A DNA stretch of 64,000 nt from Clostridium estertheticum (lineage in GTDB: Bacteria; Bacillota; Clostridia; Clostridiales; Clostridiaceae), in the NCBI RefSeq assembly GCF_011065935.2, contig NZ_JAAMNH020000001.1:207001-271000 (forward strand). Direction: 5' to 3'. Of this stretch, positions 45,364-55,738 are shown piece after piece (the stretch's first letter is position 1; the number at the start of each line of letters is the position of its first letter). A program made the position numbers and the translations under genes. Under the pieces are notes generated by a model. That model was given only the letters and a program-made list of their open reading frames with translations, was not told the origin of the DNA and searched no databases.

Positions 45364-48300
45364 ATGAATAAGAATGCACTAAAGATTTTTGCGATTGAAT
45401 CCAGAAAAGAGTTAATAGAAAAAATACAAATAAAAGCTATGCAGTATGGCATAGAAAAGGATAAGATTAAAAATTCTCAAACAGTGAGTAGTGACTCTAT
45501 AGTTATTAATGGAAAACCACTTAGTAAAGAAGAAAAACTACAAAGAGAAAAGCTTATAACAAAAATAAGGGACATTAATGAAAAAGGTGAAGATGGATAT
45601 AGTAGTGCAATTGAAGAAGTTGCATATACTTGGTTTAATAGATTCACAGCATTAAGATTTATGGAAGTGAATAATTATATGCCTACAAGAGTTAGAGCCT
45701 TATCTTCTGCTACTGAAGGAAGTGTTGAACCAGACTTAATAAAAGAAGCCAGTAATGTAGACCTTCCTGTAGATAAGCAAAAAATATATGAAATGAAGCT
45801 AAACAATGATATGGAAGGTTTATTTAAGTATATGATTATAGCTCAATGTAACTCTTTAAATAAGACTCTTCCATTTATGTTTCAAAAAATTGGAGACTAT
45901 ACAGAATTATTGCTTCCAGATGGTCTTTTAAATGAAGGCTCTTTTGTAAGGAAACTTACAGAAACTAAGCTAATAGAAGAAAGTGATTGGGAAGATGTAG
46001 AGATTATAGGATGGCTTTATCAATATTATAATTCAGATGAAAAAGATAGAGTAATTCAAGCTAAAAAGAAATATACAAAAGAAGAAATACCATTTGCAAC
46101 TCAGTTATTTACACCTGATTGGATAGTTAGATATATGGTCCAAAACTCATTGGGAAGGTACTGGGTAGAATCTCATCCAGAGCATAGAGAGTTAAAGAAA
46201 AACTGGGAATTTTATCTTGAAAGCCCTAATGGAGAGACAGAATTTGAAGATAAATTAGCACCATATATAAATAAGGATTTAAAGGTTGAGGACATAAAAT
46301 GTTTTGACCCAGCTTGTGGTTCAGGACATATATTAGTGTATATGTTCGATATGTTATACCAAGTATATGAAAAATGTGGATATATGAGTAGAGAAATACC
46401 AAAGCTTATCATAGAAAATAATATTTATGGACTTGATATAGACGATAGGGCTTATCAACTTGCTTGTTTTGCTGTTATTATGAAGGGAATGAAGTATAAT
46501 AACAGACTTCTTAGAAATATAGAAAAAGATGGCATAAAGATTAATATAGCATCTATACAGGAAACTAATAATTTAAATGATGACGATATAGAGTATATAG
46601 CAGGGGGAGCTTCAGGGGAAAATTATGATAAGACAAAGGCTTTTATTAAGCAATTTGAAGATGCTAAAATATATGGCTCTCTTATAAAGGTAGAGGAGGT
46701 TGGTAAAGGATTTTTAGAGAAAAGGTGTGATTATATATCTAATAATCCAGTAGAAAAGATAGAGTATCAATCTTCAAAAAACAAACAAGTAGATGAACTG
46801 TTAGAAAAATTAATAAAACAAGCAGATATAATGATTAAGACATATGATGTTTTAGTAACAAACCCTCCATATATGGGGAGTAAATTTATGAGTTCTGAAT
46901 TAACAAATTATATTAAGAACAATTATAATGATGTAAAGTCAGATTTGTTTTCTGCATTTATGGATTATAGCTTTAAAAAAGTTCATAATAATGGTCATTT
47001 AGGATTTATGACTCCTTTTGTTTGGATGTTTATATCAACTTATGAAAAATTGCGTGAAATGATAATTAATAACTTTGATATTAGTAGTTTGATACAACTT
47101 GAATACTCTGGCTTTGAAGAAGCAACAGTACCTATTTGTACGCTTACATTGCGAAATTATAGCAACGATTTAAGTGGAGAATATATAAGATTGTCAGATT
47201 TTCCAGGAAGTCATAATCAACCAATTAAAACATTAGAATCAATATCAAAGCCTAATTGCGGATATAGATATAGTTCTTTAAATAAGGACTTTAGTAGAGT
47301 GCCAGGCTCCCCGATTGCATACTGGGCTAATGAAAAAATCAGGGTGATTTTTGAAAAAGAGCAACATATAAAAGATATTGCGTATACATGTATAGGAATG
47401 AGAACTGGAGATAATAGTAGATTTTTGAGATTATGGTATGAAGTTAACAATGAAAAAACAGGATTTGCTTATAGTAACAATATTGATGCAAAAAAAAGCA
47501 AATTCAAGTGGTTCCCATATAATAAGGGTGGAGAATTTAGAAAATGGTATGGGAATCAAGATTTTGTAGTAAATTGGGAAAACGATGGTGAAGAAATAAA
47601 GAAAGAAACTCGTCTTAAATATCCTCAATTAGGAGAAAATTTAGGATGGAAGATTAGTAATGAAAAATTTTATTTTAAAAAATCTATAACATGGTCATTT
47701 ATTAGTTCTTCAAAATTTGGAGTTAGATATTCACCAAACGGTTTTATATTTGATGTAGCTGGGTCATCTGTTTTTCCTAAAGAAGAAGATATATTTTACT
47801 TAATGGCTTTTTTATGTTCAAAATTAGCCTTTGAATTTTTGAAAATGCAAAATCCTACTTTGAATTTTCAAGTTGTAAATATTGCATCATTGCCACTTAT
47901 TTTACCGAAAAGTAAAATAGTAAAAGAAAAGATAGATTATTTAGCAAAATCAAGTATAGATATATCAAAGAATGATTGGGATTCTTTAGAAACATCTTGG
48001 GACTTTAAAAAACACACCATATTAGCATTCAAGGATGATACTAATATAATAGATATAGCTTACCAAAATTGTAATGAATTTGCTGAAAAACAATTTTACC
48101 TACTAAAAGAAAATGAAGAAGAATTAAATAGGATGTTTATAGAGATATATGGTCTTCATGATGAAATGACACCAGAGGTTGAAGAGAAGGATGTGACTAT
48201 AAGAAAAGCAGATAGAGAAAAAGATATTAAATCCTTGATTTCCTACGCAGTAGGTTGTATGTTTGGTAGATATTCGTTAGACCAAGATGGTCTCGTATAT

Positions 48301-48930
48301 GCTGGAGGAGAGTTTAACTCTACAAAGTATACTACATTTAAGGCTTATGAAAATAATATTATTCCAATACTTTCAGATAGTTATTTTGAATATGATATAG
48401 TGGCTAAGTTTGTGGAATTTGTTAAGGTGACTTTTGGAAAAGAAACATTATCAGAAAACCTTACTTTTATAGCAGAAACTCTGGGAAATAAGAATAGCGA
48501 AACCGCTAAAGATACTATAAGAAGGTATTTCCTTAATGATTTCTTCAAAGACCATGTTCAAACATATAAGAAAAGACCTATATATTGGTTATTTACATCA
48601 GGTAAACAAAAAGCCTTTAATTGCCTAATTTACATGCACAGATATGATAGAAACACATTATCAAGTATAAGAACAGATTATTTGCATGAACTTCAAGATA
48701 GATTAGATACAGAAAGTAGGGCATTAGTAGATGTTAGAGAAGGTGATTATTCTACTAAGGAAAAGAGTGAGGCTAAGAAGAAACTTACCCTATTTGACAA
48801 GCAAATAGATGAATTAAAGAAATATGATGAAGTCCTTCATCATATGGCTGATATGCAGATTGAAATTGATTTAGATGATGGAGTAATTGCAAATTACGAA
48901 AAATTCAAGGGCTTATTAGCGAAAATTTAA
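45364..48930 (+). CDS. pglX: BREX-1 adenine-specific DNA methyltransferase PglX
   Basis: PglX is the site-specific adenine-N6 methyltransferase of BREX, marking host DNA so that unmodified phage DNA is recognised. The 1188 residues hold the SAM motif FDPACGSGHILVY (about 316) and catalytic NPPY (about 500, in VLVTNPPYMGSKF), with target-recognition regions after it. The length is standard. ATG 45364 follows CTGGAGGG; the frame is open 60 bases further but without a good site. No homopolymer run that would make it phase-variable stands out. A hairpin lies right after the stop. Confidence 0.96.
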   Translation: MNKNALKIFAIESRKELIEKIQIKAMQYGIEKDKIKNSQTVSSDSIVINGKPLSKEEKLQREKLITKIRDINEKGEDGYSSAIEEVAYTWFNRFTALRFMEVNNYMPTRVRALSSATEGSVEPDLIKEASNVDLPVDKQKIYEMKLNNDMEGLFKYMIIAQCNSLNKTLPFMFQKIGDYTELLLPDGLLNEGSFVRKLTETKLIEESDWEDVEIIGWLYQYYNSDEKDRVIQAKKKYTKEEIPFATQLFTPDWIVRYMVQNSLGRYWVESHPEHRELKKNWEFYLESPNGETEFEDKLAPYINKDLKVEDIKCFDPACGSGHILVYMFDMLYQVYEKCGYMSREIPKLIIENNIYGLDIDDRAYQLACFAVIMKGMKYNNRLLRNIEKDGIKINIASIQETNNLNDDDIEYIAGGASGENYDKTKAFIKQFEDAKIYGSLIKVEEVGKGFLEKRCDYISNNPVEKIEYQSSKNKQVDELLEKLIKQADIMIKTYDVLVTNPPYMGSKFMSSELTNYIKNNYNDVKSDLFSAFMDYSFKKVHNNGHLGFMTPFVWMFISTYEKLREMIINNFDISSLIQLEYSGFEEATVPICTLTLRNYSNDLSGEYIRLSDFPGSHNQPIKTLESISKPNCGYRYSSLNKDFSRVPGSPIAYWANEKIRVIFEKEQHIKDIAYTCIGMRTGDNSRFLRLWYEVNNEKTGFAYSNNIDAKKSKFKWFPYNKGGEFRKWYGNQDFVVNWENDGEEIKKETRLKYPQLGENLGWKISNEKFYFKKSITWSFISSSKFGVRYSPNGFIFDVAGSSVFPKEEDIFYLMAFLCSKLAFEFLKMQNPTLNFQVVNIASLPLILPKSKIVKEKIDYLAKSSIDISKNDWDSLETSWDFKKHTILAFKDDTNIIDIAYQNCNEFAEKQFYLLKENEEELNRMFIEIYGLHDEMTPEVEEKDVTIRKADREKDIKSLISYAVGCMFGRYSLDQDGLVYAGGEFNSTKYTTFKAYENNIIPILSDSYFEYDIVAKFVEFVKVTFGKETLSENLTFIAETLGNKNSETAKDTIRRYFLNDFFKDHVQTYKKRPIYWLFTSGKQKAFNCLIYMHRYDRNTLSSIRTDYLHELQDRLDTESRALVDVREGDYSTKEKSEAKKKLTLFDKQIDELKKYDEVLHHMADMQIEIDLDDGVIANYEKFKGLLAKI

Positions 48931-48943
48931 TATATAATTGTAT

Positions 48944-48987
48944 AGTCCCTATTATAAACGTTATAATTATAATAGGGACTTATTTCT
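48944..48987 (+). terminator. Hairpin between pglX and pglZ (possible partial terminator)
   Basis: A perfect 14-bp stem (48944-48957 with 48967-48980) with a 9-nt loop, followed by the imperfect U-tract TATTTC. It could reduce transcription of the downstream pglZ and brxL, or stabilise the 3' end of the pglX message. Confidence 0.6.
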
Positions 48988-49064
48988 AATTGAATTACTT
49001 TATATTATTCATATTAGAATACAATCCTATGAATGAAACAATTTTACTTTAGGGAGATGAAGGA

Positions 49065-51617
49065 ATGGCGAACATTGATGTAATGGATTCCCTTAAAAAT
49101 GAATTTAATCAGCCTTTGAAAAATGGGGAAAAACGAAAGATTATTTTTTGGAATGATTATGACAGAGAATTTGAGGATGTAATTAATGAGGTTAATATAG
49201 AGGGAGTTAGGATTCATAGATTAACTCCTACAAATAGTTTTTTTACCAAATATCTTATTGAGGAAGAGGATATTAAATCGAACTTTTTATTATATAATAC
49301 AGTAAAAATTCAAGATAACAAAGAGAATTGGCTATTAGATATAGTTGTATATTCAGAGCAATTCTATGCTGATAAAACTTCTTTAACAATGAAAGAACTT
49401 GAAATAGATATTTCTCTAAGAGATATATTTAGTGAACATAAAGAGTTTTTTAATTCAATGGAAAGAAGAAATAAGTTTGATAGATTTGAAGAAAATATTG
49501 ATACAAAAGAAAAATTAGAATTGGGCATTTTAGGAGCAGTATGTAACTCAAAGACTATAGAGTTTGAAGAAGTTTTAAAAGTAGTATTGATGGAATCTTT
49601 AAATCAACAGGATAATAAATACTATACTGCTTTTGAAAAATACAACATAGAAAAAGTGTTTTGGGATTATGCAAAAATAAAGTACGGGTTTGTTAAGGAG
49701 AATAAAACTTTAACAAAATTATTTGTATACATTATATCAACTGTATTGGGTAGCTACATTAATGAAGAAAAATTAAGCAGAATTAGTGAGTTTATTGGGA
49801 AAAACAAACCTAATTGTGTTGTTTTTATAGACCACTGGATAAATCATAAAATAGATTATATGAAGTACGATTTGTTAGCAGAGGAGTATGAAAAAGAAGT
49901 TAATGCTTCACAACTTATAGAGGTATTAGATATTGATGATTATAAAGATATAGACGTATTAAAGGTTTTTGATAGAGCAATAATTAAAAATATTGTGGAA
50001 AGCTTGGAAAATAAAAGTGAGGATTATGATAGATTTATAGAACTTATAAGAGGAAGAAGGACTAAACATTTCTATGAACAATATGAGGGTGTTTACGAAG
50101 CACTATTAAACGTTGTTGAAATGCACAAGTTTTACAAAAAACATAATATGGGAATTCCACAAAAGAATAATGAAAAAATATTTAAAGATTACGTTTCTGA
50201 GTATTATAAGATGGATACTTTTTATCGAAAAGTTTATTATTTTTATGATTTACAACCAGAGAGTAATGTTATTAATAGGCTTAAATCATTAGCTGAAAAT
50301 TTGTATGTAAATTGGTACTTACCTGAAATTGGGACTAATTGGACTTCAGCCATAAGTGAGGATATGAAAAAAGATTGGAGAATACCTGGAATAGATAATC
50401 AAAGGGATTTTTATAGAACATATGTTAATCCTTTGGTATCTAAGGGAGACAGAGTATTTGTAATTATATCAGATGCCCTTAGATATGAGGTTGGAGCAGA
50501 AATAGCTACAAAGCTTAACGAAGAAGTAATTAATTCAACGATTATATCTTCAATGCTATCCACTGTACCATCCATAACTAAACTAGGGATGGCTGCATTA
50601 CTTCCACATGATACTATAAGTATTAAGGCTGATGGCAGAGTATTTGTAGATGGAAATGATAGTAGCGGAGTACAAAATCGAAATAAAATATTAAATAAAA
50701 ACTTTGATAATAGCATAGCTGTTGATTATCAGAAATTACCTAAGAATAAAATAGAATTTTCTGATGCTCTAAAGGGGTATAAGCTCGTATATGTTTATCA
50801 TGATACTATTGATGCAACTTCAGATAAGGGAGCGACAGAAATATATACAGTTGAAGTGGTGCAAAAGGCTGTGGATGAAATATTGGATTTAGTGCATAAA
50901 ATAACTGATTGGCTTGGAGGAATAAATGTTCTTGTTACAGCAGACCACGGATTTATATATCAGAGAAGCGATTTAGAAGAGAGTGACAAGATAGGTAAAG
51001 AAGCTGTTGAAGTTATAGATAAGAACAGAAGAAGTTTCATTACAAAAGAAAATAGAGAAATTGATAATCTTTTAAAAATAGATATGAAGTATCTATTAAA
51101 TGAAAATGATGTTTTTGCCTATATGCCAAAATCAAATATTAGGTTTAAAGTTCAGGGAGAAGGTAGTAAATTTGTACATGGTGGAGCTACTCTACAAGAG
51201 TTAGTTGTTCCAGTAGTTTCATTTAAGAATATAAGAAGTTCATATAAAAATAGCATTAAGGCTGAAAAGGTTAAAGTTAAATTAACAAATGAAGTTAGAA
51301 AGATTACTAATAGTATATTTAAGCTTAATTTTTTTCAAACAGAAAAAATAAACAAGAAGATAACTTCCTCAACATTAGAAGTTTATATGATGGATGTAGA
51401 AAAGAATATTGTTTCTAATATTGAAACCATGATAGCTGATTCAATTAATGAAAGACCTGAGGAGCGAGTTTTTAAAATTAAATTAACATTAAAAGCCATG
51501 AATTATGATAAAAATAAGAAATATTACCTTATTATTAAAGATAAAGAAACAGGCATTGTATTAGAAGAAATACCATTCGTCATTAATTTAGGAATAGCAA
51601 GTGATTTTGATTTTTAA
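49065..51617 (+). CDS. pglZ: BREX alkaline-phosphatase-fold protein PglZ
   Basis: The 850-residue protein has the PglZ domain: VFVIISDALRYEVGAEIA (about 464-481) with the metal-binding aspartate, and LVTADHGFIYQR (about 622-633) with the later D-H metal pair. These are the alkaline-phosphatase/nuclease superfamily metal motifs. PglZ is present in all BREX types and is essential for the system. ATG 49065 has AGGGAG and AAGGA upstream. It is 134 bases after pglX with a hairpin in that gap, so it may also have its own promoter. Confidence 0.95.
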   Translation: MANIDVMDSLKNEFNQPLKNGEKRKIIFWNDYDREFEDVINEVNIEGVRIHRLTPTNSFFTKYLIEEEDIKSNFLLYNTVKIQDNKENWLLDIVVYSEQFYADKTSLTMKELEIDISLRDIFSEHKEFFNSMERRNKFDRFEENIDTKEKLELGILGAVCNSKTIEFEEVLKVVLMESLNQQDNKYYTAFEKYNIEKVFWDYAKIKYGFVKENKTLTKLFVYIISTVLGSYINEEKLSRISEFIGKNKPNCVVFIDHWINHKIDYMKYDLLAEEYEKEVNASQLIEVLDIDDYKDIDVLKVFDRAIIKNIVESLENKSEDYDRFIELIRGRRTKHFYEQYEGVYEALLNVVEMHKFYKKHNMGIPQKNNEKIFKDYVSEYYKMDTFYRKVYYFYDLQPESNVINRLKSLAENLYVNWYLPEIGTNWTSAISEDMKKDWRIPGIDNQRDFYRTYVNPLVSKGDRVFVIISDALRYEVGAEIATKLNEEVINSTIISSMLSTVPSITKLGMAALLPHDTISIKADGRVFVDGNDSSGVQNRNKILNKNFDNSIAVDYQKLPKNKIEFSDALKGYKLVYVYHDTIDATSDKGATEIYTVEVVQKAVDEILDLVHKITDWLGGINVLVTADHGFIYQRSDLEESDKIGKEAVEVIDKNRRSFITKENREIDNLLKIDMKYLLNENDVFAYMPKSNIRFKVQGEGSKFVHGGATLQELVVPVVSFKNIRSSYKNSIKAEKVKVKLTNEVRKITNSIFKLNFFQTEKINKKITSSTLEVYMMDVEKNIVSNIETMIADSINERPEERVFKIKLTLKAMNYDKNKKYYLIIKDKETGIVLEEIPFVINLGIASDFDF

Positions 51618-51639
51618 GAAAGGTTTGGGGAGGATATAA

Positions 51640-53688
51640 ATGGAGAACGATGGAATTAGTTTAGATTTAGATAAGAAGCTTAATAAATATTTTTCTGGTA
51701 GGGTAGTTAGAAAAGACCTTACAAAATCCATTAAAGAAGGAGCAAACGTGCCAGTTTATGTACTTGAATATCTCTTAGGAATGTATTGTGCTACTGATGA
51801 TGAAGATAGTATAAATGAAGGTGTAGAGAGAGTAAAGGATATTCTTTCTCAGAACTTTGTACGCCCAGATGAAGCGGAAAAAATAAAATCTAAAGTTAGA
51901 GAGCTTGGACAATTCACTATAATAGATAAACTGACGGTAAAATTAAATGAAAGAATAGATACATATGAGGCGGAGTTTTCTAACCTTGGACTAAAAGGTG
52001 TGCCTATATCTCCGAGTTATGTTAAAGAATTTGATAAGCTACTTCAGGGTGGTATATGGTGTATCTTAAAAATGGATTATTTTTTTGATGAAGAGGTAAA
52101 AAATTCAAATCCATTTAGTATATCAAGTTTAAAACCAATTCAAATGCCTAATATGGACATTACAGAAATATTTGAGGGAAGAAAAAACTTTACAAAGGAA
52201 GAATGGATAGATGTTATTGTTCGTTCAACTGGGATGGAGTGTACGCAGCTTGAAGATAAAGTTAAGTGGCATTTACTTGAGAGGCTTGTGCCATTAGTTG
52301 AGAATAATTATAACGTATGTGAACTTGGACCAAGAGGGACAGGTAAATCACATGTTTATAAAGAAATTTCGCCTAATAGCATTTTAGTTTCGGGGGGACA
52401 AAGTACCGTTGCTAATCTTTTCTATAATATGTCTTCAAGAAAAGTTGGATTAGTTGGCATGTGGGATGTTGTTGCTTTTGATGAAGTTGCTGGAATTAGC
52501 TTTAAAGACAAAGACGGAATACAGATTATGAAGGATTACATGGCTTCTGGTTCTTTTTCAAGAGGAAAAGAAGAAAAAGCTGCGTCCGCTTCCATGGTTT
52601 TTGTAGGAAATATTAATCAAAGTTTAGATTCACTGATAAAAACTTCTCATTTATTTGCCCCATTCCCTGAAGAAATGGCTAATGACTGCGCTTTCTTTGA
52701 CAGGATGCACTTTTACATACCTGGTTGGGAAATTCCTAAAATGAGACCTGAGTTTTTAACAGATAATTATGGATTTATTGTGGATTACATGGCAGAATTT
52801 TTTAGAGAAATGAGAAAACGTTCATTCTCTGACGCTATGGATAAATACTTCAAGCTTGGTAATAATTTAAATCAAAGAGATGTAATATCGGTTAGGAAGA
52901 CTGTTTCAGGGCTTCTAAAGCTTATCTACCCTAATGGTGAATTTACTAAAGAAGACGTAGAAGAAGTATTAAAGTATGCACTTGTAGGAAGAAGAAGAGT
53001 AAAAGAACAGCTCAAGAAGATAGGTGGCATGGAGTTTTATGATGTACACTTCTCTTATATAGATAAGGAAAGCTTAAGTGAAGAGTTTGTTTCAGTTCCA
53101 GAACAAGGTGGAGGAAAACTTATACCAGAAGGTCTTGGAAAACCAGGGCATGTATATGTTGTAGGACATGGTGACTCAGGAATGATTGGTGTATATAAAA
53201 TTGAAAACGAAGTAGTAAGTGGAACTGGAAAGTTTGGAAAGTCTGGAGCAGGTTCAAACAGAGATGTAAAAGAAGCTTTAGATACTGCATTTAGGTATTT
53301 TACATCAAATTCAAAGAGTATTAGTAATTCTATAAGCACAAAATCAAAGGATTTCTTGATGCACATAAGTGATATGCAGGGAATAGGATTAACACCAGAG
53401 CTGGGAATCGCAGAACTCATAGGACTTTGTTCAGGTGCGCTAGAAAAGCCTGTTCAAGAAAGCCTTGCTGTATTAGGTAATATGACTGTTGGAGGAACTA
53501 TAAGTAAGATAGAAGGATTTGCTAACTGTTTACAGGTGTGTGTTGATGCGGGAGCAAAGAAGGTTTTAATACCAGCTTCAGCAGTTGTTGATTTTCAAAC
53601 TGTACCACCAGAGCTGCTTATTAAAGTTCAACCAATATTCTACTCAGACCCTATTGATGCAGTATATAAGGGATTAGGGGTAAGTTAA
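51640..53688 (+). CDS. brxL: BREX Lon-like AAA+ protein BrxL
   Basis: The 682 residues contain an AAA+ core (Walker A GPRGTGKS at 230-237, Walker B VVAFDEVAG near 277-285) and a C-terminal Lon-protease-like domain. Aligning by eye to Lon, the catalytic 'PSAG' serine is replaced (TPELGIAELIG near 585) and the Lys of 'LKEKLLAA' by Asn (FANCLQVC), so it is unlikely to be a serine-lysine protease. BrxL is the defining last gene of type I BREX. GGGGAGG precedes the ATG, 22 bases after pglZ. Confidence 0.95.
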   Translation: MENDGISLDLDKKLNKYFSGRVVRKDLTKSIKEGANVPVYVLEYLLGMYCATDDEDSINEGVERVKDILSQNFVRPDEAEKIKSKVRELGQFTIIDKLTVKLNERIDTYEAEFSNLGLKGVPISPSYVKEFDKLLQGGIWCILKMDYFFDEEVKNSNPFSISSLKPIQMPNMDITEIFEGRKNFTKEEWIDVIVRSTGMECTQLEDKVKWHLLERLVPLVENNYNVCELGPRGTGKSHVYKEISPNSILVSGGQSTVANLFYNMSSRKVGLVGMWDVVAFDEVAGISFKDKDGIQIMKDYMASGSFSRGKEEKAASASMVFVGNINQSLDSLIKTSHLFAPFPEEMANDCAFFDRMHFYIPGWEIPKMRPEFLTDNYGFIVDYMAEFFREMRKRSFSDAMDKYFKLGNNLNQRDVISVRKTVSGLLKLIYPNGEFTKEDVEEVLKYALVGRRRVKEQLKKIGGMEFYDVHFSYIDKESLSEEFVSVPEQGGGKLIPEGLGKPGHVYVVGHGDSGMIGVYKIENEVVSGTGKFGKSGAGSNRDVKEALDTAFRYFTSNSKSISNSISTKSKDFLMHISDMQGIGLTPELGIAELIGLCSGALEKPVQESLAVLGNMTVGGTISKIEGFANCLQVCVDAGAKKVLIPASAVVDFQTVPPELLIKVQPIFYSDPIDAVYKGLGVS

Positions 53689-53877
53689 GTAGAGCAGTTA
53701 ATTATTTTTTAATTAGTTGAGTTGAGGTAATTGAATTAGTGGTTGCAATTATGTGTTTTAAATCTAAACATTAAAATACAAAATTGCGTTCATTCACATT
53801 TTCAATTGTTTATTATAAGAAATCAGTTAAAATTTATTTTAAAGATACTAATAAAGAAATTGTGGGGGGGGAAAATA

Positions 53878-55263
53878 GTGAAAGAAGATGGAGACAAGTT
53901 ATCTCTAAAATTCACTTTAGGTTTGGCTGCAAATACATTAAGCAAACAATCTGAAAGAACAAGTAAGGTGTTGAGTGGTATGGCACTTAGTAATATGGCG
54001 GCAATGAGTACATCATCAATTAGCGCATCAATACTAGGCGTTAGTGAAGTGATGGAACAGTTTCAAAACAAATTGGGAAAACAGTTTAAAGGTATAGACT
54101 TTGGCATGATTTCAGCACTGAGTACATATTCAACGAATACATCATCAATTAGCGCATCAATACTAGGCGTTAGTGAAGTGATGGAACAGTTACAAAACAA
54201 ATTGGGAAAACAGTTTAAAGGTATAGACTTTAGCATGATTTCAGCACTGAGTACATATTCAACGAATACATCATCAATTATGGCATCAATACAAGGTATT
54301 AGTGGAATGATGGAACAGTTTCAAAACAAATTGGGAAAACAGTTTAAAGGTATAGACTTTAGCATGATTTCAGCACTGAGTACGGCAACACTAGGAATTA
54401 ATGGAATGATGGCACAATTTCAAGATAAATTGGGCGACCAGCTTAAAGGTATAGACCTTAGTAATGTAAAAATAAATGAGAATGGAACAGTTGATTATTT
54501 AGATGAAACTATTAACATTAAAGATGCTATAGAGGATGTTAGTTCATATTTCTTAGAGAATATGGAATCAGAACAAGAAGTGGAACAGAGCGCTAAATCC
54601 GTAACAAAAATAAAGTCTATTATTAATATATTAATGTTTATTTTCATGTTTGTACTAATTATAAACACACAGCCCCAATTGGTTAGTACATCACTTGAAA
54701 AAACACCTATTAAACAGCAAATAGCAGAAAATATAGGGAAACTAAGTGGAAATGTTGAATCTGGATTAGATGAGATGGTAAAATTTTTTCTTTTTATTTT
54801 TGCATTTGGGAACAAAGTAAATGGGGAAATAAATGCGTTTGCCATTGCGAATCCTGCATCGTTTATCTTTAGATATGAGGCAATAAAATATATTTTAAAA
54901 AGAATTTACAATACTCTAAAGAAACAAAGAGAAAGCAGTAACTATCCAGATGAGATTTTAAATGATAGAAAAAGGATTATAAAATTGATTAAAAGCCAAC
55001 TTAAAGTTTCGATTGAAAAGCATTTTAATAGCGAAATAATCAATAAGATTTATCAAGGCAATTTTGGCTTAGTTAATAAAAAGTCATTAGATGTGAGGAC
55101 AAGCAATAATTTTAAATCCCAAATAATATATAAATTGATATTAGGTGAGGTAGTTATTATTATAGGGAAAAATAGGGAATGGACGGAAATACAATTTGTT
55201 GGTAAGGACAATTGCGATTATGGGGGGTGGGTATCTACTAAATACATACACAGAGTTGATTAA
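53878..55263 (+). CDS. Membrane protein with 43-residue repeats and C-terminal SH3 domain
   Basis: The 461-residue product has three near-identical 43-residue repeats plus a partial fourth (SSISASILGVSEVMEQFQNK, then LGKQFKGIDFSMISALSTYS), helical and amphipathic, from about residue 45. A hydrophobic helix follows (IINILMFIFMFVLIIN, about 242-260) and a bacterial SH3-type domain at the end (NKKSLDVRTSNNFKSQIIYK, then GWVSTKYIHRVD). GTG 53878 is preceded by GGGGGGGG; the open frame further upstream lacks a site. It lies 190 bases after brxL, same strand. I do not recognise a family; a membrane effector or unrelated cargo are both possible. Confidence 0.75.
   Translation: MKEDGDKLSLKFTLGLAANTLSKQSERTSKVLSGMALSNMAAMSTSSISASILGVSEVMEQFQNKLGKQFKGIDFGMISALSTYSTNTSSISASILGVSEVMEQLQNKLGKQFKGIDFSMISALSTYSTNTSSIMASIQGISGMMEQFQNKLGKQFKGIDFSMISALSTATLGINGMMAQFQDKLGDQLKGIDLSNVKINENGTVDYLDETINIKDAIEDVSSYFLENMESEQEVEQSAKSVTKIKSIINILMFIFMFVLIINTQPQLVSTSLEKTPIKQQIAENIGKLSGNVESGLDEMVKFFLFIFAFGNKVNGEINAFAIANPASFIFRYEAIKYILKRIYNTLKKQRESSNYPDEILNDRKRIIKLIKSQLKVSIEKHFNSEIINKIYQGNFGLVNKKSLDVRTSNNFKSQIIYKLILGEVVIIIGKNREWTEIQFVGKDNCDYGGWVSTKYIHRVD
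54010..54460 (+). repeat. 129-bp in-frame tandem repeats
   Basis: Units at 54010-54138 and 54139-54267 are almost identical; a third starts at 54268 and a shorter, more diverged unit follows. The low divergence of the first two indicates a recent duplication. Confidence 0.92.
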
Positions 55264-55292
55264 AATAGAGGTCTTTATTATTATCTAGAGGG

Positions 55293-55357
55293 TAGCAAAC
55301 ATAAATTTCCATTTATGGTACAAGCTCGGGGGGCGTAAAAATAACTGGAAGTTATTG
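55293..55357 (+). repeat. Structured repeat, copy 1 (outer stem lost)
   Basis: It shares with copy 2 the order TAGCAAA, a CATAAA...TTTATG hairpin, a linker ending CTCGGGGG-G-CGTAA, and an AATAACT-GGA-AGTTATT hairpin. The closing 3' arm of the outer stem is not present. Confidence 0.7.
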
Positions 55358-55441
55358 GTAGATAGTGCCAAAATGAATTAAAAAGCTGAGGAACTACAGC
55401 AAGTAAGAAGTCTTCATATAATTAATGATAAATTTAGACTA

Positions 55442-55483
55442 AAAAATAGTAGCCCTCCGCCGCAAGTGGAAACTACTATTTTT
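55442..55483 (+). terminator. Terminator hairpin in the spacer
   Basis: AAAAATAGTAG (55442-55452) pairs with CTACTATTTTT (55473-55483), with an inner CCGCC/GTGG-type pairing. It may end the transcript of the SH3 membrane protein gene. Confidence 0.7.
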
Positions 55484-55738
55484 GATTTTAAATTTTAGTA
55501 ATATCAGTTCAGTTGTCTAAACAACTAGAATTGTATTTTAGCAGGATGTTAAAGCAACCTACTACTATTATTATATCTATCTCTTATAATTATACAACAT
55601 TATTTTGGCGTATTGATTTCGGTTATTTCTGCATCGTTTTTTTCAATCTACCTGTGAGGAAATTTCTACCTATATTATATTAAATTTCAAGATTAAATAT
55701 TATGTTAGACTTTTACTTAATTATGATAACTCTGCTTT

